40,556 bases of DNA from Acidimicrobiales bacterium (GTDB lineage: Bacteria; Actinomycetota; Acidimicrobiia; Acidimicrobiales; Iamiaceae), in NCBI GenBank assembly GCA_025463985.1, contig JAODBM010000101.1:1-40556 (forward strand), read 5' to 3'. Position numbers and translations under genes: made by a program. Positions 24,124 to 31,147 of this stretch are shown here, piece by piece. The notes under the pieces were generated by a model. The model worked only from the letters and a program-made list of their open reading frames with translations, was not told where the DNA came from and did no database searches. Position 1 is the stretch's first letter; every line of letters begins with the position of its first letter.

Positions 24124-25251
24124 TCACGGGCCGATCGGCAGCTGCGAGGTGGCTCCGTCACCCACGCCGTAGTGACCATGGACGTCTCGCCCGAGGTCCT
24201 GCAGCGCGAGCACGGTGGCGGCGAGGCCGCTGAACATCTCGAGGTCGTCCACCGTGCTCACGCCATGACGCAGCACGTCGTCGTTGCGGATCGGTGTGAT
24301 CGCTAGGCCGCGCGTCTGCTCGGGGTCGTCGCCGACGCCTGCGGAGGCCATGACCACCGGTGCGGTGCCGCTGGTCGCCGTCATGGCCCGGAGCATCGGG
24401 AGCAGCATGTCGGCGTCGGGCACCTTGGCTCCCTGACCCGACACGACGACGTAGCGGAGGCTGTCGGTCGTCAGCAGCTTGTCGTCCGACGAACCGCCCT
24501 CGGGCGGCTGGTAGTTGAGGTAGCCGCCGCGTCGCAACGCGGTGATCACCGGCGGCTCCGCCCGCTTGGCGCCCGGCGGCAAGGTCGTCGTGGTGGTCGA
24601 GCCCGAGGAGCTGGTGGTTGGTGCCGGCGTGGTCGTGGTCGTGGTCGTGGTGGTCGTCGACGTGGTCGTCGATGTCGTCGAGGAGGACGTCGTGGTGGCG
24701 CCCGGCACGGTCGAGGTCGTCGCGCCGGGCGCGCTTCGAGGGCTCGGCAGGCCGGCCACGACGAGCGACCGCGCCAGGCGGCTGGCGATCGCGGCCCGGA
24801 CCGACGCCACCGTTGGGGACGGCAGGTTCAGCGCCTTGGCGAGATCGGCCGCGCTCGCGTCGTCGAGGTTCAGCTTGTCGGTGAGCGAGACCGTCCCCAT
24901 GAACTCGGCACCGGCCCCGGCCAGCGTGGCCCGCAGCGTGTCCTGCGAGGCCTTGTCGATGCCGTCCACCGCGATCACCATCACCGGCACGCCGGTGAGG
25001 TTGCCGCGGAAGAGCGACTGGCTGGCGAGCAGGCTCAGCGCCCGATCGCGCTTGTCGGTGAGTGCGATCTGGCGCTTGAGGCGGGCACTCTCGGCCGAGG
25101 TGCTGCGGATGCGCTTCTCCGCGCTCGAGATGTTCGAGTTGAGCTGGTCGACGGTGTAGTTGTCGAGGAAGGTGCCGCCGAGCGCCACGCCGATGCCGAG
25201 GGCCAGGAAGATCGCGGTGATGCTGACGATGTGGTAGCGCAGGTTGATCAT
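24124..25251 (-). CDS. steB: SteB/MctB-family membrane-anchored extracytoplasmic protein
   Basis: A 375-residue homologue of Rv1698 (MctB/SteB). The N-terminus INLRYHIVSITAIFLALGIGVALG is one anchor helix; a coiled coil (about 30-70) follows, then the conserved domain with VPVMVIAVDG and the C-terminal part with LRYVVVSGQG. Known: in mycobacteria Rv1698 was linked to copper export, and in Corynebacterium SteB works with SteA to control cell-wall cleavage at division. A Thr/Ser-rich stretch (about 178-225) interrupts the domain and looks like a flexible linker. It sits between steA and murJ, fitting the division role. The ATG at 25251 matches the family start. Confidence 0.88.
   Translation of the reverse strand: MINLRYHIVSITAIFLALGIGVALGGTFLDNYTVDQLNSNISSAEKRIRSTSAESARLKRQIALTDKRDRALSLLASQSLFRGNLTGVPVMVIAVDGIDKASQDTLRATLAGAGAEFMGTVSLTDKLNLDDASAADLAKALNLPSPTVASVRAAIASRLARSLVVAGLPSPRSAPGATTSTVPGATTTSSSTTSTTTSTTTTTTTTTTPAPTTSSSGSTTTTTLPPGAKRAEPPVITALRRGGYLNYQPPEGGSSDDKLLTTDSLRYVVVSGQGAKVPDADMLLPMLRAMTATSGTAPVVMASAGVGDDPEQTRGLAITPIRNDDVLRHGVSTVDDLEMFSGLAATVLALQDLGRDVHGHYGVGDGATSQLPIGP
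24586..24720. repeat. Low-complexity GTGGTC-type repeat encoding the Thr-rich linker of SteB
   Basis: The plus strand carries runs of GTC/GTG triplets (ACC/ACG/ACA read on the minus strand) encoding long Thr runs. The codons are mixed, so selection at the protein level rather than simple triplet expansion is likely. Such tracts are prone to length change. Confidence 0.7.
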
Positions 25252-25304
25252 CGGGGCGGCGTCTTCATCGGGGAAAGGGAGTTCATCGGCGACGGGCTCC
25301 TCAT
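25248..25304 (-). CDS. Possible 18-residue micro-ORF bridging steA and steB
   Basis: The frame MRSPSPMNSLSPMKTPPR starts at an ATG overlapping the steA stop (ATGA, 25301-25304) and stops in a TGA overlapping the steB ATG (ATGA, 25248-25251). It fills the 49-bp gap exactly and contains two SPM repeats from the repeated CCGATGAA. Its likely use, if real, is to carry terminating ribosomes from steA to steB, holding the two products in balance. Chance cannot be ruled out. Confidence 0.35.
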   Translation of the reverse strand: MRSPSPMNSLSPMKTPPR

Positions 25305-26443
25305 CGGAACGAGAGCAGGAGGCCGCGGAGCACGAGGCGGATCGGGGCGCTGACCGCAGTGATGACCACCAGGGTGAAGATCGCGGCCAGGCCCATCACG
25401 AGCAGGTCGCGCTTGCGCACGCGGTTCTCGTAGAGCCGGCTCACGCCCTTGGCGTCGACGAGGATCGGGCCCACCTTCATCCGCACGAGGAAGGTCGAGG
25501 CCATGCCGGCGCGGCCCTTGTCGAGGAACTCGACCATCGAGCTGTGCGTCCCCAGCGCCACGATCAGCTCGGCGCCGCGCTCGTAGGCCAGCAGCATCGC
25601 GATGTCTTCAGACGTGCCGGCCGACCTGAACACGACGTGGTCGAGGCCCAGCGCGTCGAGGCGCTTCGCGCCCGGTGCCCGCCCGTCGGCGTAGCCGTGG
25701 ACCACCAACGCCGCGCCGCAGCGCAGCGCCCGCTCGGTCACGGAGTCCATGTCGCCGATGATGAGGTCGGGCTTGCAGCCGATCTCGAGCAGGGCGTCGG
25801 CGCCGCCGTCGACGCCGACCAGCAGGGGCTTCATCTCCTGGAGGTAGCCGCTGCGGCGCAGCGTGGCGAGGTCGTTCTTGTACTCGATGCCGCGCACCAC
25901 GATCATCACGTGGCGGCCCTTGAACGTGACCGGCACCTCGGGGAGGTCGGGCTCGTCGAGCAGCAGGTGGCCCTCCCGCTGGATGTAGCTGAGCGTGTTC
26001 TCGGCGAACCGCTCCAGCTCACCGCCCATGCTCCGCCGCGACGCCTCCAGCACGTCCTCCAGCGACGCGAGCGTCTGCCGTCGACCGGTCGCCACGGCCC
26101 GCCCGGCGACCTTCAGCTCGCCGCCCTCGACGACCGCGAGCTGCCCGTCGGCCACCGCGGTCATGACGTCGACGCCGACCGCGTCCAGCAACGGGATGCC
26201 CGCGGCGGCGACCAGCAACGGCCCGAGGTTCGGGTAGCGGCCGGAGATCGACGCTGCTGCGTTCACGACGGCGCCCACCTGCGCCTCGACGAGCGTCTCG
26301 GCCGCGACCCGGTCGAGGTCTTCGTGGTCGATCACGGCGATCTCGCCGGGCGCGATGCGCAGCACGAGGTCCTTGGTGCGCCGGTCGACCCGGGCCACGC
26401 CCGTGACCGTGGCGATGCCCGCTTCCGCGGGCGACCGGGCCAT
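25301..26443 (-). CDS. steA: SteA, thiamine-pyrophosphokinase-like division protein
   Basis: A 380-residue homologue of Rv1697 and corynebacterial SteA. The middle has a thiamine-pyrophosphokinase-like fold: VGVDGGADALLEIGCKPDLI then GDMDSVTE, and THSSMVEFLDKGRAGMASTFLVR near the end. The C-terminus has one transmembrane helix (about residues 345-365) followed by a short basic tail, so the large domain is cytoplasmic and tied to the membrane. In Corynebacterium SteA and SteB form a complex controlling a septal cell-wall hydrolase; that this occurs here is inferred from family and adjacency. The ATG at 26443 shares one base with the recN stop (TGATG). Confidence 0.92.
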   Translation of the reverse strand: MARSPAEAGIATVTGVARVDRRTKDLVLRIAPGEIAVIDHEDLDRVAAETLVEAQVGAVVNAAASISGRYPNLGPLLVAAAGIPLLDAVGVDVMTAVADGQLAVVEGGELKVAGRAVATGRRQTLASLEDVLEASRRSMGGELERFAENTLSYIQREGHLLLDEPDLPEVPVTFKGRHVMIVVRGIEYKNDLATLRRSGYLQEMKPLLVGVDGGADALLEIGCKPDLIIGDMDSVTERALRCGAALVVHGYADGRAPGAKRLDALGLDHVVFRSAGTSEDIAMLLAYERGAELIVALGTHSSMVEFLDKGRAGMASTFLVRMKVGPILVDAKGVSRLYENRVRKRDLLVMGLAAIFTLVVITAVSAPIRLVLRGLLLSFR

Positions 26444-28098
26444 CAGCGCCCCCGCTCGCGGGAAGCCACCGTCAGGAGCTCGCTGGCGGCTTCACGCACC
26501 CGCTCGCTCTCTGGCGTGCCTGACAGCATCCTGGACAGCTCCACCACTCGTTCGTCGGCCCCAAGCGTGACCGCCCGGGCCACCGTCGTAGCACCTCGCT
26601 GCTCTTTCGCCACGTTCACCTGAGCGTCAGCGAAGGCCGCGACCTGCGGCAGATGGGTCACGACGAGCACTTGGTGGTCCGCGCCGAGCGCGGCGAGCGC
26701 GCGTCCCACGACGAGCGCGGCCTCGCCGCCGATCCCCGCGTCGACCTCGTCGAAGACCAGGGTCGGCGGAGCGGCCGTGAGCACGAGCCGCAGGGCGAGC
26801 ATCGCGCGGGCCAGCTCGCCGCCCGACGCCACCTTGGCGAGCGGCAGCGGGGGCGTGCCGGGGTTGGCGGCCAGCAGGAACCGCACGTCGTCGCCCGGGT
26901 CGCGGCCCTCGACCACGACCTCCAGCCGGGCCTTCGGCATGGCCAGCTCGTGCAGATGCCGGACGACAGCCGCGGCCAGCTCGGGCGCCGCCGCCCGCCG
27001 CTGCGCCGCGACCTTCGCGGCCGCCCGGTGCTCGGCGTCGACCGCGGCGGCCCGGTCACGATCGATCGCCGCCGCCCGCTCGTCGTGCTGCTCCAGCAGC
27101 TCGAGCCGGGCGGCTGCGTCGGCTTGATAGGCGAGCACGTCGGCGAGCGTCCCCGCCCTGGTGCCTGCCGTCGCCGAGTCGATCGCGGCCGTGCCGTACT
27201 TCCGGCGCAGCTCGCTCAGCAGCTGTCGCCGCCCGCGCAATGACTCGAGCCGGCCCGGATCCTCCTCGATCCCCTCGCCGGTGGCGCGCACCTCGCCCGC
27301 CACGTCGCCGAGCTCGGCGCTGACCGACCGCAGGCGGATCACCGCGTCCGCGAACGGCTGGCGTCCGTCGAGCGCCGCGATGGTGGCGGCGACCGCGTCC
27401 AACGCGCCTCCGTCGCCCGTGAGCGACTCGGCGGTGCTGAGCGCCGCGGCCCGGTGAGCGACGGCATCGGCCAGGCGATCCTCTTCAGCGTCGAGGCGCG
27501 CGTCCTCGTCGGGGTCACCGACGGCCGCGGCGTCGAGCTCGGTCAGCTGGAACCGGAGCAGGTCGATCTCTCGCGCCCGCGCTCCGGCGTCGCCGCCTAG
27601 GGCGGCCAACTGGTCGTCGAGCCGCCGGACCTCGGCGTGCGCTCTGCGCAACGGTCCGAGGTCCACGTCCCCAAACCGGTCGAGCGCCTCACGCTGGACG
27701 GCAGCCGACAGCAACGACTGGTGCGCGTGCTGCCCGTGCAGGTCGACCAGCGCCGTGCCGTGCTCGGCCAGCGCCGCCACGGTCGCCATCCGACCGTTGA
27801 CGTACGCCCGCGAGCGCCCCTCGCTCGCGATCACCCGGGTCAGCACGATCTCCTCGCCGTCGAGCTCGAAGCGCCCCTCGATCACGGCCTCGGCCGCGCC
27901 CGGCCGCACCAGCGTCGGGTCGGCCCGCCCGCCCACCAGCAGCTCGATGGCCCCGACGAGCAGCGTCTTGCCGGCCCCGGTCTCGCCGGTCAGCGCGGTC
28001 ATCCCCGGCCCGAACACGAGCCGGATCTGATCGATCACCCCCAAGTCCGTCACCGCCAGCTCCAGCAGCTGCCCGCGCGCTGCGCTGCGCTCGCTCAT
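26443..28098 (-). CDS. recN: DNA repair protein RecN
   Basis: A 551-residue SMC-like ATPase for double-strand break repair. Walker A is TGETGAGKT near residue 37, the ABC signature region appears as LAKVASGGELARAM, Walker B as PTLVFDEVDAGIGG, and VTHLPQVAAFAD is the H-loop region. The centre (about 150-380) is coiled coil rich in Ala, Glu and Arg. Length is usual. ATG 28098 lies 7 bp after the nadK stop. The tlyA-nadK-recN order is widely conserved. Confidence 0.95.
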   Translation of the reverse strand: MSERSAARGQLLELAVTDLGVIDQIRLVFGPGMTALTGETGAGKTLLVGAIELLVGGRADPTLVRPGAAEAVIEGRFELDGEEIVLTRVIASEGRSRAYVNGRMATVAALAEHGTALVDLHGQHAHQSLLSAAVQREALDRFGDVDLGPLRRAHAEVRRLDDQLAALGGDAGARAREIDLLRFQLTELDAAAVGDPDEDARLDAEEDRLADAVAHRAAALSTAESLTGDGGALDAVAATIAALDGRQPFADAVIRLRSVSAELGDVAGEVRATGEGIEEDPGRLESLRGRRQLLSELRRKYGTAAIDSATAGTRAGTLADVLAYQADAAARLELLEQHDERAAAIDRDRAAAVDAEHRAAAKVAAQRRAAAPELAAAVVRHLHELAMPKARLEVVVEGRDPGDDVRFLLAANPGTPPLPLAKVASGGELARAMLALRLVLTAAPPTLVFDEVDAGIGGEAALVVGRALAALGADHQVLVVTHLPQVAAFADAQVNVAKEQRGATTVARAVTLGADERVVELSRMLSGTPESERVREAASELLTVASRERGR

Positions 28099-28105
28099 CG
28101 CTCGT

Positions 28106-28966
28106 TCATCGGTCGTTGAGCCCGAACTTGGCCTTGAGGATGCTGTGGAAGTTGCGGCCGCCAAAGGTGACCAGGCGGGCCGGGCGGGGGGCGGCGGTGC
28201 AGGTGATCGCGGCGCCCGGCTCGAGCGTCCCCACGTTGCGGCCGTCGAGCGACAGCGCGGCCGGGCGCTCACCTTGGACCGCCAGCCGCACGATCGTCTG
28301 CGGATCGAGGACGAGCGTGCGGTCGAACAGCATGTGTGGCGACACCGGCGTGAGCATGAGCGCACGGTGTTGCGGGGCGACGATGGGCCCGCGGGCCGAG
28401 AGGGCGTAGGCGGTCGAGCCCGTCGGCGTGGCCACGATCAGGCCGTCGGCGACGTAGTCGGTGAAGAAGTCACCGTCGAGCGTCACCTCCAAGCGCACCG
28501 TGTGCCCCATCGACACCTTCTCGAGGACGACCTCGTTCAGCACGAGGTGGCCCAGCTCGACGGCGGGGAACGCCGGCGCTTCGATCGCCACCGCGAGCAG
28601 CATGCGCTCGTCGATGTCGTGGTCGCCGCCCAGGAAGCGCCCGAGCGCGTCCTCCCAGCGGGCGGGCTCGACCTCGGTCAGGTAGCCGAGCTGGCCGACG
28701 TTGATGCCGAGCACCGGCACGTCGTGCTCGGCGGCCCGGCGCACGGCGCGCAGCATGGTGCCGTCGCCGCCGATCGCGACGACCAGGTCGAGGCCCTCGA
28801 TGAGCCGGTCCTCGGGTCGCGACAGCTCCGGCCGCTCGATCCGGTCGGCGTCGGCCCCGGTCAGCCGGGCGTGGTGACCGCGCGCCTCGAGCCAGGCGGC
28901 GATGTCGTAGGCCAGATGGATGGCCTGCTGTCGGTCTCGATGCACGAACAGGGCGACGTTGGCCAT
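28106..28966 (-). CDS. nadK: NAD kinase
   Basis: A 286-residue NAD kinase making NADP+. GGDGT (in VVAIGGDGTMLRA) binds ATP and metal, followed by LGINVGQLGYL, HLVLNEVVLEK (the NE catalytic pair), DGLIVATPTGSTAYALSA, and LSLDGRNVG. All family blocks are present and in order. The ATG at 28966 follows directly on the tlyA stop with no spacer, suggesting termination-reinitiation. Confidence 0.96.
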   Translation of the reverse strand: MANVALFVHRDRQQAIHLAYDIAAWLEARGHHARLTGADADRIERPELSRPEDRLIEGLDLVVAIGGDGTMLRAVRRAAEHDVPVLGINVGQLGYLTEVEPARWEDALGRFLGGDHDIDERMLLAVAIEAPAFPAVELGHLVLNEVVLEKVSMGHTVRLEVTLDGDFFTDYVADGLIVATPTGSTAYALSARGPIVAPQHRALMLTPVSPHMLFDRTLVLDPQTIVRLAVQGERPAALSLDGRNVGTLEPGAAITCTAAPRPARLVTFGGRNFHSILKAKFGLNDR

Positions 28967-29800
28967 TCAACCGACCTCGGCCGGGCCGGTCGGCCCCGCC
29001 ATCGCCTCGGTGACGGCCGCCGCCACGAGCGGTTCGAGGGGCGGCGGCTCGACGTCGGCGCCCGGGGCGCGTGCGTGCAGGAGGAACTCTGCGTTGCCGT
29101 CAGCTCCTCGTAGCGGTGAGGCCATGGCCCCCATGATCGCGGCTCCTCGCCCCGCGAGCGCGCTTGCCACCTCGATCAGCACCCGCGCCCACACCTCGGG
29201 GTCGTCGATGACGCCCTTTCCCTTGGACGCCTCGGCCCGCCCCGCCTCGAACTGCGGCTTCACGAGCAGGACCAGATCGGCGCCCGGTGCGGCCAGGCCG
29301 AGGAGCGCGTCGGCCACCGTGCGCAGCGAGATGAACGAGAGGTCGGCGACGACGACCGGCACCGCGCCGCCGATCGCGTCGGCGGTCAGGTCGCGGATGT
29401 TGGTGCGCTCGCGCACCTCGACCCGGGTGTCGCGCCGCAACCGCTCGTGCAGCTGGTTGCGGCCGACGTCGACGGCGATGACGTGCGCCGCGCCGTGCTG
29501 CAAGAGGCAGTCGGTGAAGCCGCCGGTCGACGACCCGGCATCGAGGGCGCGCTTGTGCAAGACGTCGAGCGGGAACCGCTCGAGCGCGCTCGCGAGCTTG
29601 GTGCCCCCCCGGCCGACGAAGCGGGGCCGCGGGCCGACGAGCCGGATCGGCTCGTTCGAGCCCACCAGCCGCGCCGGCTTGTCGGCGACCGATCCTCCGA
29701 CCAGGACCTGGCCAGATTCGATGGCGTCCCGGGCCTGCTCGCGGCTGGGGACAAGGCCGCGCCGGACGAGCTCGAGGTCGAGACGCCGACGAGCGGCCGT
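28967..29800 (-). CDS. tlyA: TlyA 16S/23S rRNA 2'-O-methyltransferase with non-canonical start
   Basis: TlyA methylates rRNA ribose in actinobacteria (capreomycin sensitivity). An S4 domain (RRRLDLELVRRGLVPSREQA, then SGQVLVGG) precedes the FtsJ-like domain: LDAGSSTGGFTDCLL (SAM binding), VVADLSFIS, and LLVKPQFEAGR. The S4 part is intact but the frame holds no ATG, GTG or TTG between the in-frame TAG at 29810-29812 and GTG 29665, which lies after the S4 domain. I place the start at ACG 29800, which aligns with the initiator Met of TlyA proteins and has AGG eight bases upstream. Predicted length is 277 residues, near the usual 268-275. A sequencing error or rare start are both possible. Confidence 0.75.
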   Translation of the reverse strand, partial: TAARRRLDLELVRRGLVPSREQARDAIESGQVLVGGSVADKPARLVGSNEPIRLVGPRPRFVGRGGTKLASALERFPLDVLHKRALDAGSSTGGFTDCLLQHGAAHVIAVDVGRNQLHERLRRDTRVEVRERTNIRDLTADAIGGAVPVVVADLSFISLRTVADALLGLAAPGADLVLLVKPQFEAGRAEASKGKGVIDDPEVWARVLIEVASALAGRGAAIMGAMASPLRGADGNAEFLLHARAPGADVEPPPLEPLVAAAVTEAMAGPTGPAEVG

Positions 29801-29809
29801 GGCCCTGAC

Positions 29810-30262
29810 CTAGCTTGCGGCCTTCTTGGCGGCGGCCTTCTTCGCCGGTGCCTTCTTCGCCGCAGCCTTCTTGGCGGGTGCCTTCTTCGCCGCAGCCTTC
29901 TTGGCGGGAGCCTTCTTCGCCGCAACCTTCTTGGCGGGTGCCGCCTTGGCGGGCGCCGGGGTCGACTTGCTCGACCCGAGGAGGGAGGCGAGCGTGCGCT
30001 CGATCCGGGCGAGGTCTGTGCGGGTCACGAGGCCGAGGTTGTTGACCTGATCGCGCACCTCAGCCCGCACCTGCTCAAAGAGCTTCTCGGTGTTCTTGCG
30101 GCTGCGCTCGACCAGCTCGGCCACCGTGGCCTGCGCCTGCTCGGTCTGCACCTCGCCGGCCTTCACGAGGTCCTTCACGATCGACTCGGCACGAGCCTGC
30201 GTGAGCTGGGTGAACGCCATGCCTGCATCGAGGTAGCGCTTGAGGACATTGTCTTGAGCCAT
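29810..30262 (-). CDS. Phasin-like coiled-coil protein with histone-H1-like Lys/Ala tail
   Basis: A 150-residue protein. Residues 1-97 are helical and amphipathic (VLKRYLDAGMAFTQLTQARA, LVERSRKNTEKLFEQVRAEV), resembling phasin/PhaF coiled coils that coat polyhydroxyalkanoate granules. The remaining third is a near-perfect repeat of AAKKAPAKKA, like the tails of histone H1 and PhaF, expected to bind DNA. A link between granules or membrane and the nucleoid is thus plausible, but no other PHA gene is in the window. The ATG at 30262 has TATGGT seven bases and TTGCAA 31 bases upstream. Its TAG stop lies in frame with tlyA. Confidence 0.75.
   Translation of the reverse strand: MAQDNVLKRYLDAGMAFTQLTQARAESIVKDLVKAGEVQTEQAQATVAELVERSRKNTEKLFEQVRAEVRDQVNNLGLVTRTDLARIERTLASLLGSSKSTPAPAKAAPAKKVAAKKAPAKKAAAKKAPAKKAAAKKAPAKKAAAKKAAS
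29821..29940. repeat. Four tandem 30-bp units encoding the Lys/Ala tail
   Basis: Units start at 29821, 29851, 29881 and 29911, each beginning CCTTCTT; the last three differ at only two or three bases, the first is more diverged. Each encodes a ten-residue AAKKAPAKKA-type block on the minus strand. The array can expand or shrink in steps of ten residues. Confidence 0.85.
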
Positions 30263-30308
30263 GCCCACCACCATACGGCAGTGAGCATTTTGCTTGCAAA
30301 AGTTTGCA
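30263..30308 (-). promoter_or_regulatory. Promoter and palindromic operator of the phasin-like gene
   Basis: On the minus strand TTGCAA (30299-30294) and TATGGT (30275-30270) are 18 bp apart, and TATGGT ends seven bases before the ATG: the best -35/-10 pair in the window. The perfect inverted repeat TGCAAA-AG-TTTGCA (30295-30308) covers the -35, as an operator for a repressor would. The patch is conspicuously AT-richer than its surroundings. Confidence 0.6.
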
Positions 30309-30357
30309 CCAGGCAATTTCTGCCTCGGATGACTGACGCCGGGGGGTCGGACCGGCC

Positions 30358-31104
30358 TCAGACGCGCAGCTCCTGGTCGACGAGCTCCGCCAGCGTGGCG
30401 GCGACGACGTCGGGCGCGGGATCGACCGGGAGGTCGTCCGCGGTCGTGACCCCGCTGAGCACCAGGGCCCACCGGTAGCCGAGCGCCCGCGCCAACCGCC
30501 CGTCGGTGTCAGGCCGGTCGCCCACCATCGTGCCGGTCGGACCGCAGCGCTCGAGGAGGTCGGCCACCGTGGGTGCGTAGGGCTTGCCCGCCACCGTGGC
30601 CGTGACCCCGGCCGCCCGTTCGATGCTGGCCAGGATCGCACCGCCGCCAGGCAGCAACCCATCTGCGCTGGGAAAGGTCGCGTCGTCGTTGGTCGCCAGC
30701 AGCCGGGCACCGCCGCGGACTGCCCGCATCGCCACGGTCATCCGCTCGTAGGTGAAGTCGCGGTGCCACCCGACCACCACCACGTCGGCGTCCCCGTCGG
30801 TGACGACCTCGATCCCGCGCTCCTCGAGCGCTTCTCGCACTCCCGGTCCGCCGAGCAGCAGCGCCCGCTCGCCCGGCTCGACCAGCCGGGCCGCGGCCAT
30901 CGCCGATGTTGCCACCGCGCCCTCGGGCGGGATGCCCATGGACGCCAGCTTGGCCTCCAGCTCGCGGACGGGGCTGAACGAGAAGTTGGTGGCGAACACG
31001 ACCTGCTCCCCCGCGGCCCGAAGCTTGGCCACGGCCTCCGCGGCGCCGGGCAGGGCAACGTCGCCACGCCACACCACACCGTCGAGGTCGATCACCCAGG
31101 CCAT
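30358..31104 (-). CDS. HAD-superfamily phosphatase (Rv1692-like)
   Basis: A 248-residue HAD enzyme of class IIA (NagD/pNPPase type). Motif I is DLDGVVWRG with nucleophile and general-acid Asp, motif II is FATNFSF, Lys of motif III is in AGKPYAPT, and motif IV is MVGDRPDTD. The order before tlyA matches Rv1692, reported as a glycerol-3-phosphate phosphatase; applying that substrate here is an inference from position. It ends 95 bp before the phasin-like gene. The ATG at 31104 has CATGAT six bases upstream, a weaker -10. Confidence 0.88.
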   Translation of the reverse strand: MAWVIDLDGVVWRGDVALPGAAEAVAKLRAAGEQVVFATNFSFSPVRELEAKLASMGIPPEGAVATSAMAAARLVEPGERALLLGGPGVREALEERGIEVVTDGDADVVVVGWHRDFTYERMTVAMRAVRGGARLLATNDDATFPSADGLLPGGGAILASIERAAGVTATVAGKPYAPTVADLLERCGPTGTMVGDRPDTDGRLARALGYRWALVLSGVTTADDLPVDPAPDVVAATLAELVDQELRV

Positions 31105-31131
31105 CGGGCGATCATGGCAGACCCGCTGGAG

Positions 31132-31147
31132 CCGGCCGGGGGGCCGG
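31132..31147. terminator. GC hairpin after the secreted propeller gene
   Basis: CCGGCC and GGCCGG form a perfect six-pair stem around a four-base loop, ending one base before the TGA of the secreted protein on the minus strand. It lacks a T-run. It may separate that gene from the HAD gene. Confidence 0.35.

Noticed and set aside
24586-24720. Simple triplet-repeat expansion or satellite
   Set aside because: Thr codons are mixed (ACC, ACG, ACA, ACT) and interrupted by Ser, consistent with protein-level constraint rather than pure DNA slippage.
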